64,000 nt of DNA from Streptomyces sp. V3I8 (GTDB lineage Bacteria > Actinomycetota > Actinomycetes > Streptomycetales > Streptomycetaceae): contig NZ_JAUSZL010000002.1 in assembly GCF_030817535.1 (NCBI RefSeq), positions 6,262,001 through 6,326,000 on the forward strand, read 5' to 3'. A program made the position numbers and the translations under genes. Positions 55,680 to 64,000 of the stretch are shown here, in pieces. How positions within the stretch are numbered: the stretch's first letter is position 1; each line of letters opens with the position of its first letter. Under the pieces are notes generated by a model. That model saw only the letters and a program-made list of their open reading frames with translations. It had not been told where the DNA came from and did not search any database.

Positions 55680-55756
55680 GCCCGGACCCGGGTCCGGGCG
55701 GGGGAGGGAGGGGCGGAGGTCCTGCCCCGCGGCGGGACCTCCGTCCCGGTCGGGGG

Positions 55757-57127
55757 CTACGCGGCCGTGCGGGCCGGTGAGCGGGGTGCGGCGGGGGACG
55801 CCGTGACGCCCAGGTCCGTCAGGAGGGCCGTGGCCGCCCGGTGGGCCGAGCGCAGGGCGCCCTGGACCGTGCCGGTGTCGCGGTGGTCGCCGCAGACGTA
55901 CAGGCCCGCCAGCAGGCGGACCGGGCGGCGCAGGTCGTGCGGCGGCGGCATCGCCGGCACCGCGTCGCGCGTGTGGTGCACCGCGAGCAGCTCCCAGCGG
56001 CGCGTGGCGGTGCCGTAGAGGGCGGCCAGGTGCGCGCGTACCGCCCGGTCCGGGTCCGCGGGCGGGGCGCCCAGGACCGTCGACGAGATCAGGGCGCGTC
56101 CCGCGGGGGCGCGGGACGGATCGACCTGGCTGATCACCGCGGTGTGGGCCACCGGGCCCCGGCGGTCCGCGTCCAGCAGCAGCGCCGGGTCCGTCAGGGG
56201 CGGCTCGTCCGCCGTGTGGTGCACCACCGTCACCGCGTGGAACGGCGGCACCCGCAGGCCGGGCAGCAGGTCGGCGGCGGCGCGGGCGCCGGTCGCCACC
56301 AGGACGGCCCGGCACCGCAGTTCACCGTGCTCGGCCGTCGTCACCGACGTGGTCGAGACCGAGGTCACCCGCACCCCGGTACGGACCGTCCCGGCCGGCA
56401 GTGCGGCCGCGAGCAGCTCCGGCAGGGCGTCGGCGCCGCCCTCGGGAACGCACAGGCGGCCCGCGGCGAAGGACCGGAGCGCGAGGTCGGCGCACCGGCT
56501 GGACGTCGTCAGGTCCGGGTCGCAGAGCAGCGCCGCCAGCAGCGGGCGCAGGAAGCCCTCGACGGTACGGGCGGGTATGCCGCGCGCCGCGAGCGCCCGT
56601 CCGGCCGGCCGCTCGGGGCGGGCCAGGATCCGTTCCGGGGCGACCGTCGCGATCCGGCCGAGGACCGCGGCCAGCCGGGCCTGGTCGAGCGGGCCCCCGA
56701 GGGGCGGAAACGCCCGTGACAGGGGCGGGGCGGCGGCCGGAGCGGTCTGCCTGGCCCTGCGCAGGGGGCTCACGAAGGCGCGCGCCGCATCGAGTGCGCC
56801 CCTTGTGCCCCCGGCGCTCGCGGGCTCACCCGACCGGTGCACACGCCCCTCGGCGTGCACGAGGACACCGGGGGCGAACGGCCGCAGCACGAGGGCCTCC
56901 AGGCCCGGGGCCGACCGCAGTTCGGGGTACGACGTGAAGAGGAGCCGGCCGAGGCGGTCGAGGCGGAAGCCGTCGACCTTCTCGGTCGTCGTACGGCCGC
57001 CCACCTCGGGGGCGGCCTCCAGGACGACGGTCGTCACACCTGCGCTGTTCAGCCTGTGGGCGGCCGAGAGTCCCGCGACTCCGGCCCCCACCACGACGAC
57101 GTCCGCCTGCGCAGCGGGCTCAAGCAC
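55757..57127 (-). CDS. FAD-dependent amine/protoporphyrinogen-oxidase-like oxidoreductase
   Basis: 456 residues from GTG at 57127 after GAGGAGG. The Rossmann FAD motif DVVVVGAGVAGLSAAHRLNS, VVLEAAPEVGGRT and the C-terminal LYVCGDHRDTGTVQGALRSA are the hallmarks of the amine-oxidase/phytoene-desaturase superfamily. The middle part is rich in Ala/Arg and not diagnostic. Substrate unknown. Same strand as the TIGR01777 gene upstream but 347 bp away. Confidence 0.85.
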   Translation of the reverse strand: MLEPAAQADVVVVGAGVAGLSAAHRLNSAGVTTVVLEAAPEVGGRTTTEKVDGFRLDRLGRLLFTSYPELRSAPGLEALVLRPFAPGVLVHAEGRVHRSGEPASAGGTRGALDAARAFVSPLRRARQTAPAAAPPLSRAFPPLGGPLDQARLAAVLGRIATVAPERILARPERPAGRALAARGIPARTVEGFLRPLLAALLCDPDLTTSSRCADLALRSFAAGRLCVPEGGADALPELLAAALPAGTVRTGVRVTSVSTTSVTTAEHGELRCRAVLVATGARAAADLLPGLRVPPFHAVTVVHHTADEPPLTDPALLLDADRRGPVAHTAVISQVDPSRAPAGRALISSTVLGAPPADPDRAVRAHLAALYGTATRRWELLAVHHTRDAVPAMPPPHDLRRPVRLLAGLYVCGDHRDTGTVQGALRSAHRAATALLTDLGVTASPAAPRSPARTAA

Positions 57128-57334
57128 GTGCCCCTCCTCGAGGTCGCGTGCCCGTCGGGTGCGTCCCGCCCCGGACGGGCATCCGGAACAACCGGTTTCG
57201 GGCCGAGATTAGAGGCGGAGCAGGCCGGGGGAAGTCGCGCGGGGACAGGGCACGGTCGCACACCGGTCGCATGGGGCCGCGTACCGCGACGGCCGTGGTC
57301 AGGGCCGCGGCCCGGAGGTGCCGCCCGGGCCGCC

Positions 57335-57354
57335 CTCCCGCGCCCGCGCGGGAG
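57335..57354. terminator. hairpin between the epimerase and FAD genes
   Basis: CTCCCGCG / CGCGGGAG with a CCCG loop, 121 bp past the minus-strand epimerase stop. The 347-bp gap holds no convincing gene; a 110-codon frame on the minus strand (57120-57452) is Arg/Pro-rich and lacks family resemblance. Confidence 0.4.
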
Positions 57355-57474
57355 CCGTGCCGCCCCGGTACGCGGTGCGGCACGGTACAGGGGGAGCGGC
57401 GCCGGGCCGTCGCCCGGAACGTCGACGGGCCGTCGTCAGAACCGCCGTCCACGGCCGAAAAGCTGCGGCCACGC

Positions 57475-58374
57475 CTACGCCAGGGCCGCCCGGACGGTCT
57501 CCTCGATGCCCGGGAACGCGAAGGTGAAGCCCGACTCCAGCAGCCGGGTGGGCAGCACGCGCTGGCTGCCCAGCACCTCCTGGGCCATCTCGCCGAGCGC
57601 GGCCTTCAGCACCGGCGCGGGCACCGCGAAGAGGGTGGGCCGGTGCAGGACGCGCCCCATGGCGGCCGTGATCTCCGCGTTGGTGAGCGGCTCGGGGGCC
57701 GTCAGGTTGAAGGGCCCGGACAGCGACCCGGAGTCGAGGAGGTGGCGCAGCGCGGCCACGTGGTCGTGCAGCGCGATGTAGCTCCAGTACTGCCGCCCGT
57801 CGCCCATCCGTCCGCCGAGACCTGCCCTGAACAGCGGGAAGAGCCGGCCCCAGGCGCCGCCCTTCGCGGCCACCACGAGCCCGGTGCGGGCGAAGACGGT
57901 CCGCACGCCCGCCTCCTGCGCGGGCGCCGCCGCCTCCTCCCACGCCACGCACACCGAGGGCAGGAACCCGCCCGCGGGAGGCGCGCTCTCGTCCACGGCC
58001 CGCGGGCCCGTGTCCCCGTAGAAGCCCACGGCGCTGCCGTTCAGGAAGACCCGGGGCGGCCGGTCGAGGGCGGCGACGGCCTCCGCGAGCGTGGCCGTGC
58101 CGAGCACCCGGCTGTCGCGGATCGTCCGCTTGTAGGCGTCGGTCCAGCGGTGGTCGGCGATGCCGGCGCCCGCGAGGTTCACCACGGCGTCACAGCCGGC
58201 GAGGCCCACCGCGTCCACGTACTGCCGTCCGGGGTCCCACTCGACCTCGTCGTCCGCCCGGGGGGTACGGCGTACCAGCCGCACCACCTCGTGCCCGTCC
58301 GCGGTCAGTGAGCGCACCAGAGCCGTACCGATCAGGCCGGACGCGCCGGCCACGGCGATTCGCGAAGCTTCCAT
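57475..58374 (-). CDS. TIGR01777-family NAD-dependent epimerase
   Basis: 299 residues from MEASRIAVAGASGLIGTALV. Motifs: the GASGLIG nucleotide loop, CDAVVNLAGAGIADHRWTDA, FLNGSAVGFYGDTGPRAVDE (SAVGFYG replaces the classic YxxxK), VVAAKGGAWGRLFPLFRAGL, YIALHDHVAALRHLLD and a C-terminal DUF1731-type tail (EMAQEVLGSQRVLPTRLLES, GFTFAFPGIEETVRAAL). Substrate unknown. Confidence 0.88.
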   Translation of the reverse strand: MEASRIAVAGASGLIGTALVRSLTADGHEVVRLVRRTPRADDEVEWDPGRQYVDAVGLAGCDAVVNLAGAGIADHRWTDAYKRTIRDSRVLGTATLAEAVAALDRPPRVFLNGSAVGFYGDTGPRAVDESAPPAGGFLPSVCVAWEEAAAPAQEAGVRTVFARTGLVVAAKGGAWGRLFPLFRAGLGGRMGDGRQYWSYIALHDHVAALRHLLDSGSLSGPFNLTAPEPLTNAEITAAMGRVLHRPTLFAVPAPVLKAALGEMAQEVLGSQRVLPTRLLESGFTFAFPGIEETVRAALA

Positions 58375-58468
58375 GCCCCCATCCTGCGCCAGTCCGGGCA
58401 CGGGCACCGCGCCGAGGTCCCGCGCGGCCGCAGGACGGGGCCCGGACGTCCGGATCTACAGTGACCTC

Positions 58469-58957
58469 ATGCCCGAGCCGTACATACGCACCGCGGTGCC
58501 CGGAGACGAGGAGGCGCTAGGTCTCCTCGACCGCGCCGTCTGGTCCTACCTGCACGCGGTCGGACCTCCGCACCGACCGCCGTACGAGCCGTTCTTCAAC
58601 GAGCGCTCCGGGCCCCGGGACCACCTGGTCGCCGAGCTGGACGGGCGGGTCGTCGGGTACGTGCGGCTCGGATTCCCCACCCCGCTCGCCTCCAACGCGC
58701 ACGTACGGCAGATCCAGGGTCTCGCCGTCGCCGACGAGGCCCGTGGCCGGGGCGTGGGCCGGGCGCTGCTCCGGGCCGCCGTCGCGGAGGCCCGCCGCCG
58801 GGGCGCGCTCCGGATCACCCTGCGCGTCCTCGGCCACAACACCCCGGCCCGCACGCTGTACGAGTCCGAGGGCTTCGTGGTCGAGGGGATCCAGCCGCAG
58901 GAGTTCCTCCTGGACGGCGCGTACGTGGACGACGTCCTCATGGGACGCAGGGTCTGA
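58469..58957 (+). CDS. GNAT-family N-acetyltransferase
   Basis: 162 residues. The acetyl-CoA binding motif is QIQGLAVADEARGRGVGRAL (Q/RxxGxG/A), preceded by VAELDGRVVGYVRLGFP and followed by LRITLRVLGHNTPARTLYES and EGFVVEGIQPQEF. Target unknown. Divergent from the TIGR01777 gene; converges on the TetR gene. Confidence 0.9.
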   Translation: MPEPYIRTAVPGDEEALGLLDRAVWSYLHAVGPPHRPPYEPFFNERSGPRDHLVAELDGRVVGYVRLGFPTPLASNAHVRQIQGLAVADEARGRGVGRALLRAAVAEARRRGALRITLRVLGHNTPARTLYESEGFVVEGIQPQEFLLDGAYVDDVLMGRRV

Positions 58958-58986
58958 GGAGCCGGCGGACGCGCCGGCCCGCGGGG

Positions 58987-59646
58987 TCAGTCTTCCTGAG
59001 ATCCCGTCAGCAGCCGCATGCCACCGGTCAGTTCGCGCAGGCAGCGGACCGCGAGGTCGGCGGGGGAGCCGGGGCCGTCGAGGCCTGCGTCCGACTCGGC
59101 CCACACCTCCAGGGCGATGCGGACGGCGTCCGTGGCGGCCGCGGCGACGAGCCGGATCTCCAGCGGATCCGCGTCCTTCGCGGCCAGGCGGGCCACCACG
59201 GGGACGAGCCTGTCCTCGGACTCCCGGTTCACCCGGTACCAGACCGCCCGCAGCGCCGGGTCCTCGGCGGCGGCCCGCAGCAGGCCCCGCGTCCAGCGCA
59301 GACCCTCGGCCTTGGCCTCGTGCGGGACGGTCAGGGTCTCGGTGACGGCCGCCTCCAGCGCCCGGGGGAGCGCGGTGCCCGGCTCGGCCCCCGCGAGCCG
59401 CTCGCGCCAGTGGTCGCCGCCGACCGCGAGCAGCGGGCCGACGGCGTCCTGCTTGTTGCGGAAGTAGCGGTAGAAGGTGCGCAGCGCGACGCCGGCGCGG
59501 GCGGCGATCTCCTCGGCCGTGGTGCCGTCCGGGCCGCGCTCGGTGAAGAGTTCGGCGGCGGCGCGGGCGATGTCGAACTGGGTCGCCGCCTTGCGGCGCT
59601 CGGTCAGCGACGGGGTCCTGGTCGCTGCGGACGGCTTGGTGCTCAC
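58987..59646 (-). CDS. TetR-family regulator
   Basis: 219 residues. HTH at ~18-65: RRKAATQFDIARAAAELFTE, TTAEEIAARAGVALRTFYRY, FRNKQDAVGPLLA. The C-terminal helical domain has LEAAVTETLTVPHEAKAEGL and AVRCLRELTGGMRLLTG. Its upstream side is a long repeat-rich gap, so the operator is not identifiable. Confidence 0.88.
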   Translation of the reverse strand: MSTKPSAATRTPSLTERRKAATQFDIARAAAELFTERGPDGTTAEEIAARAGVALRTFYRYFRNKQDAVGPLLAVGGDHWRERLAGAEPGTALPRALEAAVTETLTVPHEAKAEGLRWTRGLLRAAAEDPALRAVWYRVNRESEDRLVPVVARLAAKDADPLEIRLVAAAATDAVRIALEVWAESDAGLDGPGSPADLAVRCLRELTGGMRLLTGSQED

Positions 59647-59696
59647 GCGGGAAAGCGTACGTCCAGGGGGCCGGAGCCCCGCCCGGCCGCCCGGCT

Positions 59697-59885
59697 GGCC
59701 GGCTGGCCCGCCCGTCCGCTCCGTCCGCCCGTCCGCTCCGCCCGTCCGTCCGTCCGCCCGTCTGCTCCGCCCGTCTGCTCCGCCCGTCCGCCCGTCCGCC
59801 CGTCCGTCCGCTCCGCCCGCCCGTCCGTCCGTCCGTCCGCTCCGCCCGTCCGATCCGTCCGCCCGTTTGTCCGGCCGACCTGTCC
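59697..59885. repeat. low-complexity CCGTCCG/CCGCCCG tract
   Basis: Almost entirely CCGT, CCGC and TCCG tetramers in changing order, strand-biased towards pyrimidines. Frames through it on either strand give Arg/Pro/Ser or Asp-Gly-Arg repeats and are not treated as genes. It fills much of the 585-bp gap upstream of the TetR gene. Confidence 0.7.
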
Positions 59886-60008
59886 GGCTGGCCCGCCCGG
59901 ACGGCGTGGCGGCCCGGCCACTGGTGCGGACGGCCCGGACGGCTGGTGCGGTGGTCCGGCCGGCCGGCGTGACAGGCCGTTCGGACGGCGTGGCGGACCC
60001 GCCGGCCG

Positions 60009-60116
60009 GTGTGGCGGGTCGGACGGCCGGACCACCGGTGCGACAGGTCGGACGGCCGGTGTGGCGGGTCGGACGGCCGGACCACCGGTGCGACAGGTCG
60101 GACGGCCGGTGTGGCG
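60009..60116. repeat. 50-bp minisatellite, 2.2 copies
   Basis: A unit starting TGTGGCGGGTCGGACGGCCG repeats exactly at 60009-60058 and 60059-60108, with eight bases of a third copy. Degenerate copies precede it from about 59930. Confidence 0.75.
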
Positions 60117-60231
60117 GCCGGCCGCGTCGCTCGGCCGGTCGGCGGCGGGCTTCATGCGCGTGCGCGCCCGGTGGGGGCCGGTCGCGTGGTTCCCCGTGCC
60201 CCTTCCGGGCGTCCTGACGGCTCCGGAGCCG

Positions 60232-61416
60232 TCAGGACGTCACGAGGTCGCCCGTGTCCACCGGCGTGGAGGACCTCGCCGCACGCGCGGCGTCGTCCGC
60301 GACCTCGTCGGCGGTCAGGACGTACCCGGTGTCGGCATCGCTCGTGGAGCGCGCGAAGACGACGCCGTAGACCTTGCCGTCGGTGGTGAGCAGAGGTCCG
60401 CCGGAGTTGCCGGGGCGGACCGTGGAGCGGATCGAGTAGATCTCACGGGTGACGGGGTCGGAGCCGTAGATGTTCTGGCCCCGGGCGTCGATCTTGTTCG
60501 CGACCGTGGCCGCCTGGAGGTCGAGGCCGCCGTCCTGCGGGTAGCCCGCGACCACCGCCGCGTCGCCCCGTTCCGCACTCGTGTCGAAGGACAGCACGGG
60601 CGCCTTCAGCCCCGGCACGTCGAGCACGGCCACGTCCTTCTGCGGGTCGAAGAGGACGACCTCGGCCTCGTACGCCCGGCCCGTGCCGCCCACCCGCACG
60701 GTCGGGTCGTCGATGCCCGCCACCACGTGGGCGTTGGTCATCACCCGCTCCGCCGCGTACACGAACCCGCTGCCCTCGCGGCCCTGGGTGCCGACGGCGC
60801 CCTCGACCTTCACCGTGGAGCGCACCGAGGCCTGCTTCGCGGCCGCGGTGACACTGTCCCCTGAGGGCTCGGCGACCTCGGCCGTCGGCTCGTTCTCGAA
60901 GGGGTTGAAGACCTGCGGGAAGCCGGCCTCGGTGAGCGCCGAGGTGGCGCGGGAGAACCAGGCCGGGGTCGTGTCGGGCATCGTGTCCTGCACCGCGCCG
61001 AGCAGCGCGGAGTCGCGGATGGCCGAGGTGACGACGGGCGAGGCGGACGCGCCGAGGACGCTCGCCGCCACCCACGCCACGAGCAGCACGGAGACCGTGT
61101 TCGCCGCGGCCCCGCCCACCCCGTCGACCACCCGCAGGGAGCCCCGGTCCAGCTCGCGGCGCAGCTTCAGCGCCAGCCGCCCCGCCAGCTCGTGGCCCAC
61201 GGCCGCGGGCAGCAGCACCGTCAGCACCGCCGTGACCGTCGCGGCCGTGCTCCCCGCCTCCACCAGGTCCATCACCCAGGGCAGCACCCACACGCCGATG
61301 ACGGCACCGCCCACGAAACCGGCCAGCGAGACGCAGCCCGCGACCAGGCCGCGGCGGTAGCCGGACGCCGCGTAGGCCAGGACGACGAACAGCAGCAGGA
61401 TGTCGAGCAGGTCCAC
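60232..61416 (-). CDS. MarP-type membrane serine protease
   Basis: 394 residues from GTG at 61416 after GGGAG. Four transmembrane helices lie in the first ~130 residues (DLLDILLLFVVLAYAASGYR, CVSLAGFVGGAVIGVWVLPW, TVTAVLTVLLPAAVGHEL, ANTVSVLLVAWVAASVLG; CvpA-like). A trypsin-like periplasmic domain follows with the triad VMTNAHVVAG (His), QKDVAVLDVPG (Asp) and VRPGNSGGPLLTTDG (Ser). Matches mycobacterial MarP, an acid and oxidative stress protease. Divergent from the PGRP amidase, a possible cell-wall substrate class. Confidence 0.88.
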   Translation of the reverse strand: MDLLDILLLFVVLAYAASGYRRGLVAGCVSLAGFVGGAVIGVWVLPWVMDLVEAGSTAATVTAVLTVLLPAAVGHELAGRLALKLRRELDRGSLRVVDGVGGAAANTVSVLLVAWVAASVLGASASPVVTSAIRDSALLGAVQDTMPDTTPAWFSRATSALTEAGFPQVFNPFENEPTAEVAEPSGDSVTAAAKQASVRSTVKVEGAVGTQGREGSGFVYAAERVMTNAHVVAGIDDPTVRVGGTGRAYEAEVVLFDPQKDVAVLDVPGLKAPVLSFDTSAERGDAAVVAGYPQDGGLDLQAATVANKIDARGQNIYGSDPVTREIYSIRSTVRPGNSGGPLLTTDGKVYGVVFARSTSDADTGYVLTADEVADDAARAARSSTPVDTGDLVTS

Positions 61417-61605
61417 GGAGCTCCCTTTTCTCTCGGGCCCCTCGATACGCGCCGGGCGGGCCTGGTGACCAGGTACGCGCGTGGGGAACCGGCTGTTCGG
61501 CACACGTGCGTGGACCTGTAGAAACGTCCCGGACCGGGGCGTTGGTTCCACCGGGTGGCACACCACACATCGCGGACGTCCTGGGTGTCCCGGAGAGTGG
61601 ACCCC

Positions 61606-62466
61606 ATGTGCGCCCACCGGACCCCGCCCCCGCGCCCCTCCCGGGGCGTGCCGCGCGGACCGCGCGGGCGCACGCGCACGCGCCGGGGTGCGCGCCGGTC
61701 GCTCCTGGCCCGCGTCCCCCGCCGGCTGCGCGTCACGGTGGCCTGCCTCCCCGGGCTCGCGGCCGTCGCCGGGCTGGTGCTGTGCGCCGTGGGGATCGAC
61801 CGGACGGCGGGCGGCGCCGCCCGCTTCGTGGCGGCCCGTCCCGCGGCCGGGCACAAGGCCCCCCGACCCGTGATCGTGCCGCGGGAGCGCTGGCTCGGCG
61901 ACGCCTCGGCCACCCAGGCACCCACCCGGTACGCCGACCGCGTGTCCGCCGTCTTCGTGCACCACACCGACTCGCCGAACGGCTACGACTGCGCCGACGC
62001 GCCGCGCATCATCCAGTACCTGTACACGGGCCAGGCCGGGGTCCGGCACTGGGACGACATCGGCTACAACTTCCTCGTCGACCGCTGCGGCACCGTCTAC
62101 GAGGGCCGGGCGGGCGGCACCGCCCGTGCCGTCGTCGGCGCCCACACCCAGGGCTTCAACGTGGGCACGGCCGGCATCGCCGCGCTCGGCACCTTCACCG
62201 CGGGCGCGGAGGTCCCCAGGGCGATGACCGACGCCATCGCCGCCGTCGCCGCCTGGAAACTGGGGCTCACGGACATCGACCCGCGCGCCTCCGTACGCCT
62301 CGTCTCCACCAACAGCCTGAGCAGGTACCCGGCGGGCAGCCGCGGCACGTTCACGGCCGTCTCCGGGCACACCGACGGCTACTGGACGGCGTGCCCGGGC
62401 GCCGCGCTCATGGCCAGGCTCCCCGAGATCAGACAGCGCGCCGCCCGGCTGCAGGGGCGCCGCTGA
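61606..62466 (+). CDS. PGRP/amidase_2-type N-acetylmuramoyl-L-alanine amidase
   Basis: 286 residues from ATG at 61606, about ten bases after GGAGAG; in-frame GTGs at 61555 and 61600 are alternatives. A basic N-terminus (RRSLLARVPRRLRV) and one hydrophobic segment (TVACLPGLAAVAGLVLCAVG) suggest a signal anchor. The catalytic domain has Zn ligands in VFVHHTDSPNGYDC and VSGHTDGYWTACPG, plus DDIGYNFLVDRCGTVYEGRA and VGAHTQGFNVGTAGIAALGT. It cuts the sugar-peptide bond in peptidoglycan. The 3' end overlaps the next gene. Confidence 0.88.
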   Translation: MCAHRTPPPRPSRGVPRGPRGRTRTRRGARRSLLARVPRRLRVTVACLPGLAAVAGLVLCAVGIDRTAGGAARFVAARPAAGHKAPRPVIVPRERWLGDASATQAPTRYADRVSAVFVHHTDSPNGYDCADAPRIIQYLYTGQAGVRHWDDIGYNFLVDRCGTVYEGRAGGTARAVVGAHTQGFNVGTAGIAALGTFTAGAEVPRAMTDAIAAVAAWKLGLTDIDPRASVRLVSTNSLSRYPAGSRGTFTAVSGHTDGYWTACPGAALMARLPEIRQRAARLQGRR

Positions 62467-62764
62467 ACGGCCGCGGCGCCTCCCCGGCCCGGGGCGCGCC
62501 GGCCCCCGGCGCGCTGTGCGGGGGCGCCGCGTTGGCCCGGTCCAGCGCGGACGCGGTGGCGGCGGACGGCCCCACCACGACGGCGGCGACCACACAGGCC
62601 ACGGTCCAGGGGCTGCGGGCGACCCGCGCCCACAGGGGCGTACGCCCGGCCCGCGACCGCCCGCGGCCGGCCGCGCCCGCGTGTCCGCGCACGGCCGTGT
62701 CCGCGTTCGTACTCGCATTCGTACTCGCGTTCGCGTTCGTACTCGCGCTCGTGTGACTGTTCAT
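62429..62764 (-). CDS. hypothetical exported protein with Ala/Ser/Thr/Asn repeats
   Basis: 111 residues. The N-terminus is a run of TNAS units (MNSHTSASTNANASTNASTN), from a hexamer-like DNA repeat. It then has a basic stretch (GRGRSRAGRTPLWARVARSP) and a hydrophobic segment (WTVACVVAAVVVGPSAATAS) that could be a late signal anchor. It overlaps the amidase 3' end by 38 bp. It may be a real secreted peptide or a composition-driven false gene. Confidence 0.4.
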   Translation of the reverse strand: MNSHTSASTNANASTNASTNADTAVRGHAGAAGRGRSRAGRTPLWARVARSPWTVACVVAAVVVGPSAATASALDRANAAPPHSAPGAGAPRAGEAPRPFSGAPAAGRRAV

Positions 62765-62846
62765 CATCCCCGCCTCCAGTCAGTGCGTGCCCTGACGCTA
62801 CGAGGCGTGGCTCGGGGTGCCCGGTGAGACCGCTGTGGCGTACCTG

Positions 62847-63365
62847 TCAGCCCGCGAACCGGTCCCACAGCCGGGGGAACCGTTCCGCCAGCAGCGACTG
62901 GTCCTCCAGGTCGAACGCGGTGCCCAGCGGCTCGGCAGGCGCCGCCGGAATACCCAGGTCGGGCGCGACCGCGCCGGTGAGCTGCTCGTACGCCTCGTCC
63001 GCCGCGTACCCCAGCTCCTCCGCGTCCCCGTCGACCTCGTCATCGAAGTCCGCGAGCAGCTCGGCCAGTTGGTCCGGGTCGTGCACGGCACCCTCGTAGG
63101 TCTCCCGGCCCTGGCCGATCAGCCAGCAGCGGAAGAAGTCGAAGGCGTCGTCGCCGGCCCCGTCGAGCAGGATCCACGCGGCACCCCACAGGTCCCAGGT
63201 GTACGCGCGGTTGTAGCGGGCCTCGAAGTGACGGGCGAAGTCGAGGACCATCTCCGGGTCCAGCCGCAGGAGCCGTTCGACGAGCAGGTCGGCCTGCTCC
63301 TCGGGGTCGCCCTCGGCGGCCTCGCGGGCCCCGTCCACCAACTCCCAGAACTGCGTCTCGTCCAT
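62847..63365 (-). CDS. DUF4240 domain protein
   Basis: 172 residues starting MDETQFWELVDGAREAAEGD. The family core is clear: FWELVD, EEQADLLVERLLRLDPEMVL, DFARHFEARYNRAYTWDLWG, AAWILLDGAGDDAFDFFRCW, LIGQGRETYEGAVHDPDQLA. Acidic and cytosolic. DUF4240 proteins are often found near toxin or regulatory genes but have no assigned activity. Confidence 0.88.
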   Translation of the reverse strand: MDETQFWELVDGAREAAEGDPEEQADLLVERLLRLDPEMVLDFARHFEARYNRAYTWDLWGAAWILLDGAGDDAFDFFRCWLIGQGRETYEGAVHDPDQLAELLADFDDEVDGDAEELGYAADEAYEQLTGAVAPDLGIPAAPAEPLGTAFDLEDQSLLAERFPRLWDRFAG

Positions 63366-63487
63366 CACGGGACAAGCATCGGGCCTGTACCCGGCCCGCG
63401 CACCCGGGGACAGGCGGATCGTTATCACGCACATGCCCGCGAAAAAGTCCGACAGCAGGTGTCGGGATTCGGCGGGATGCTCGGCGC

Positions 63488-64000
63488 ATGGAGACAACGG
63501 AACGAACACTGCAGGGGAACACGGGGCCGCTGAGCGGGAGGATCGCCCTGGTGGCGGGGGCCACCCGCGGCGCCGGACGGGCCACGGCGGTCGAACTGGG
63601 ACGCGCGGGAGCCACGGTGTACGTCACCGGCCGCACGACCCGCGAGCACGTCAGCGAGGTCGGCAGGAGCAGCGAGACGATCGAGGGGACGGCCGAACTG
63701 GTCGACGCGGCCGCCGGTGCCGGGGGCCGGGGCATCGCCGTACCGACGGACCACCTCGAACCGGAGCAGGTACGGGCCCTGGTCGACCGCATCGACAAGG
63801 AACAGGGCCGCCTCGACATCCTCGTCAACGACCTCTGGGGCGGCGACGTCCACCTCGACTTCACGGCGGAGAAGCAGCCCGACCTGTGGGAGATGGACCT
63901 CGGCAAGGGGCTGCGGGTCATGCGCCTCGGCATCGAGTCGCACCTCGTCACCAGCCACTGCGCACTGCCGCTGCTGATCCGCAACCCCGGCGGACTGCTC
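63488..64000 (+). CDS. short-chain dehydrogenase/reductase (truncated by window edge)
   Basis: An open frame begins at ATG 63488 (METTERTLQG) and runs off the window after 171 codons. The cofactor-binding motif ALVAGATRGAGRATAVELGR and TVYVTGRT mark a classical SDR. The RLDILVNDLWGGD strand carries ND in place of the usual NNAG. The catalytic Tyr-x-x-x-Lys is beyond the edge. No ribosome site is obvious. Substrate unknown. Confidence 0.85.
   Translation, partial: METTERTLQGNTGPLSGRIALVAGATRGAGRATAVELGRAGATVYVTGRTTREHVSEVGRSSETIEGTAELVDAAAGAGGRGIAVPTDHLEPEQVRALVDRIDKEQGRLDILVNDLWGGDVHLDFTAEKQPDLWEMDLGKGLRVMRLGIESHLVTSHCALPLLIRNPGGLL

Noticed and set aside
57120..57452. 110-codon minus-strand ORF between the FAD and epimerase genes
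   Set aside because: Arg/Pro-rich, no ribosome site, overlaps the FAD gene start and a hairpin; not supported as a gene.
59477..60217. Frames through the CCGTCCG tract on both strands
   Set aside because: They give simple Arg/Pro/Ser or Asp/Gly/Arg repeats and exist in several frames at once, as expected from repeat composition.

Overview
The window is chromosomal DNA from a Streptomyces species. Evidence: very high GC with GC-saturated third codon positions, frequent GTG/TTG starts, many Streptomyces-type families (DUF397/DUF5753 regulator pairs, SCO6745-family, SCO2195-family, an NsdA-like regulator) and a gene order recognisably like the S. coelicolor SCO2192-SCO2241 region (lipB, lipA, glnA, glnII, malEFG, glnE, glnA2), which is recalled knowledge and not a search result.

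Layout. 1-3.7 kb: end of an alpha/beta hydrolase, a translationally coupled DUF3105/DUF305 pair, and an nsrR-hmpA nitric-oxide module with a clear 11-1-11 NsrR box. 4-5.35 kb: glnA2. 5.26-7.77 kb: a visibly AT-richer insert bounded by a 48-bp perfect direct repeat of the glnA2 3' end. It carries a PIN-like domain gene and no visible integrase, and it rebuilds the end of glnA2 with synonymous codons only. This is the strongest candidate for something undescribed. 8-13.7 kb: lipoprotein, DUF397/DUF5753 pair, NlpC/P60 hydrolase, VOC protein. 13.9-16.9 kb: glnE. 17-20 kb: SCO6745-family protein, PEBP protein, GntR regulator, PAP2 phosphatase. 20.2-34 kb: the maltose/maltodextrin regulon (malR, malEFG, alpha-glucosidase, secreted alpha-amylase, 1803-residue amylopullulanase) with CTTGCA-type operators in front of several units. 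34-43.5 kb: regulators, secreted and membrane proteins. 43.6-49.6 kb: glnII and glnA, each with a GlnR box, and between them small proteins, one behind a RecA-independent DNA-damage (PafBC-type) promoter. 49.6-53.7 kb: RDD protein, a MITE-like palindrome, DUF4191, a GlnR-regulated small protein, lipA, lipB. 54-64 kb: NsdA-like regulator, dispersed 54-bp repeats, FAD oxidoreductase, TIGR01777 epimerase, GNAT, TetR, minisatellites, MarP-type protease, PGRP amidase, DUF4240, and the start of an SDR.

How the parts work together. Nitrogen: GlnA (GSI) and GlnII make glutamine, GlnE reversibly adenylylates GlnA, GlnA2 is the polyamine-type GS-like ligase, and GlnR boxes tie glnA, glnII and the SCO2195-type gene together. 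Carbon: secreted amylase and amylopullulanase cut starch, MalEFG imports maltodextrins (its ATPase is not here), AglA finishes hydrolysis, and MalR represses. Lipoate: LipB transfers octanoyl groups and LipA inserts sulfur. No rRNA, tRNA or CRISPR array was seen.
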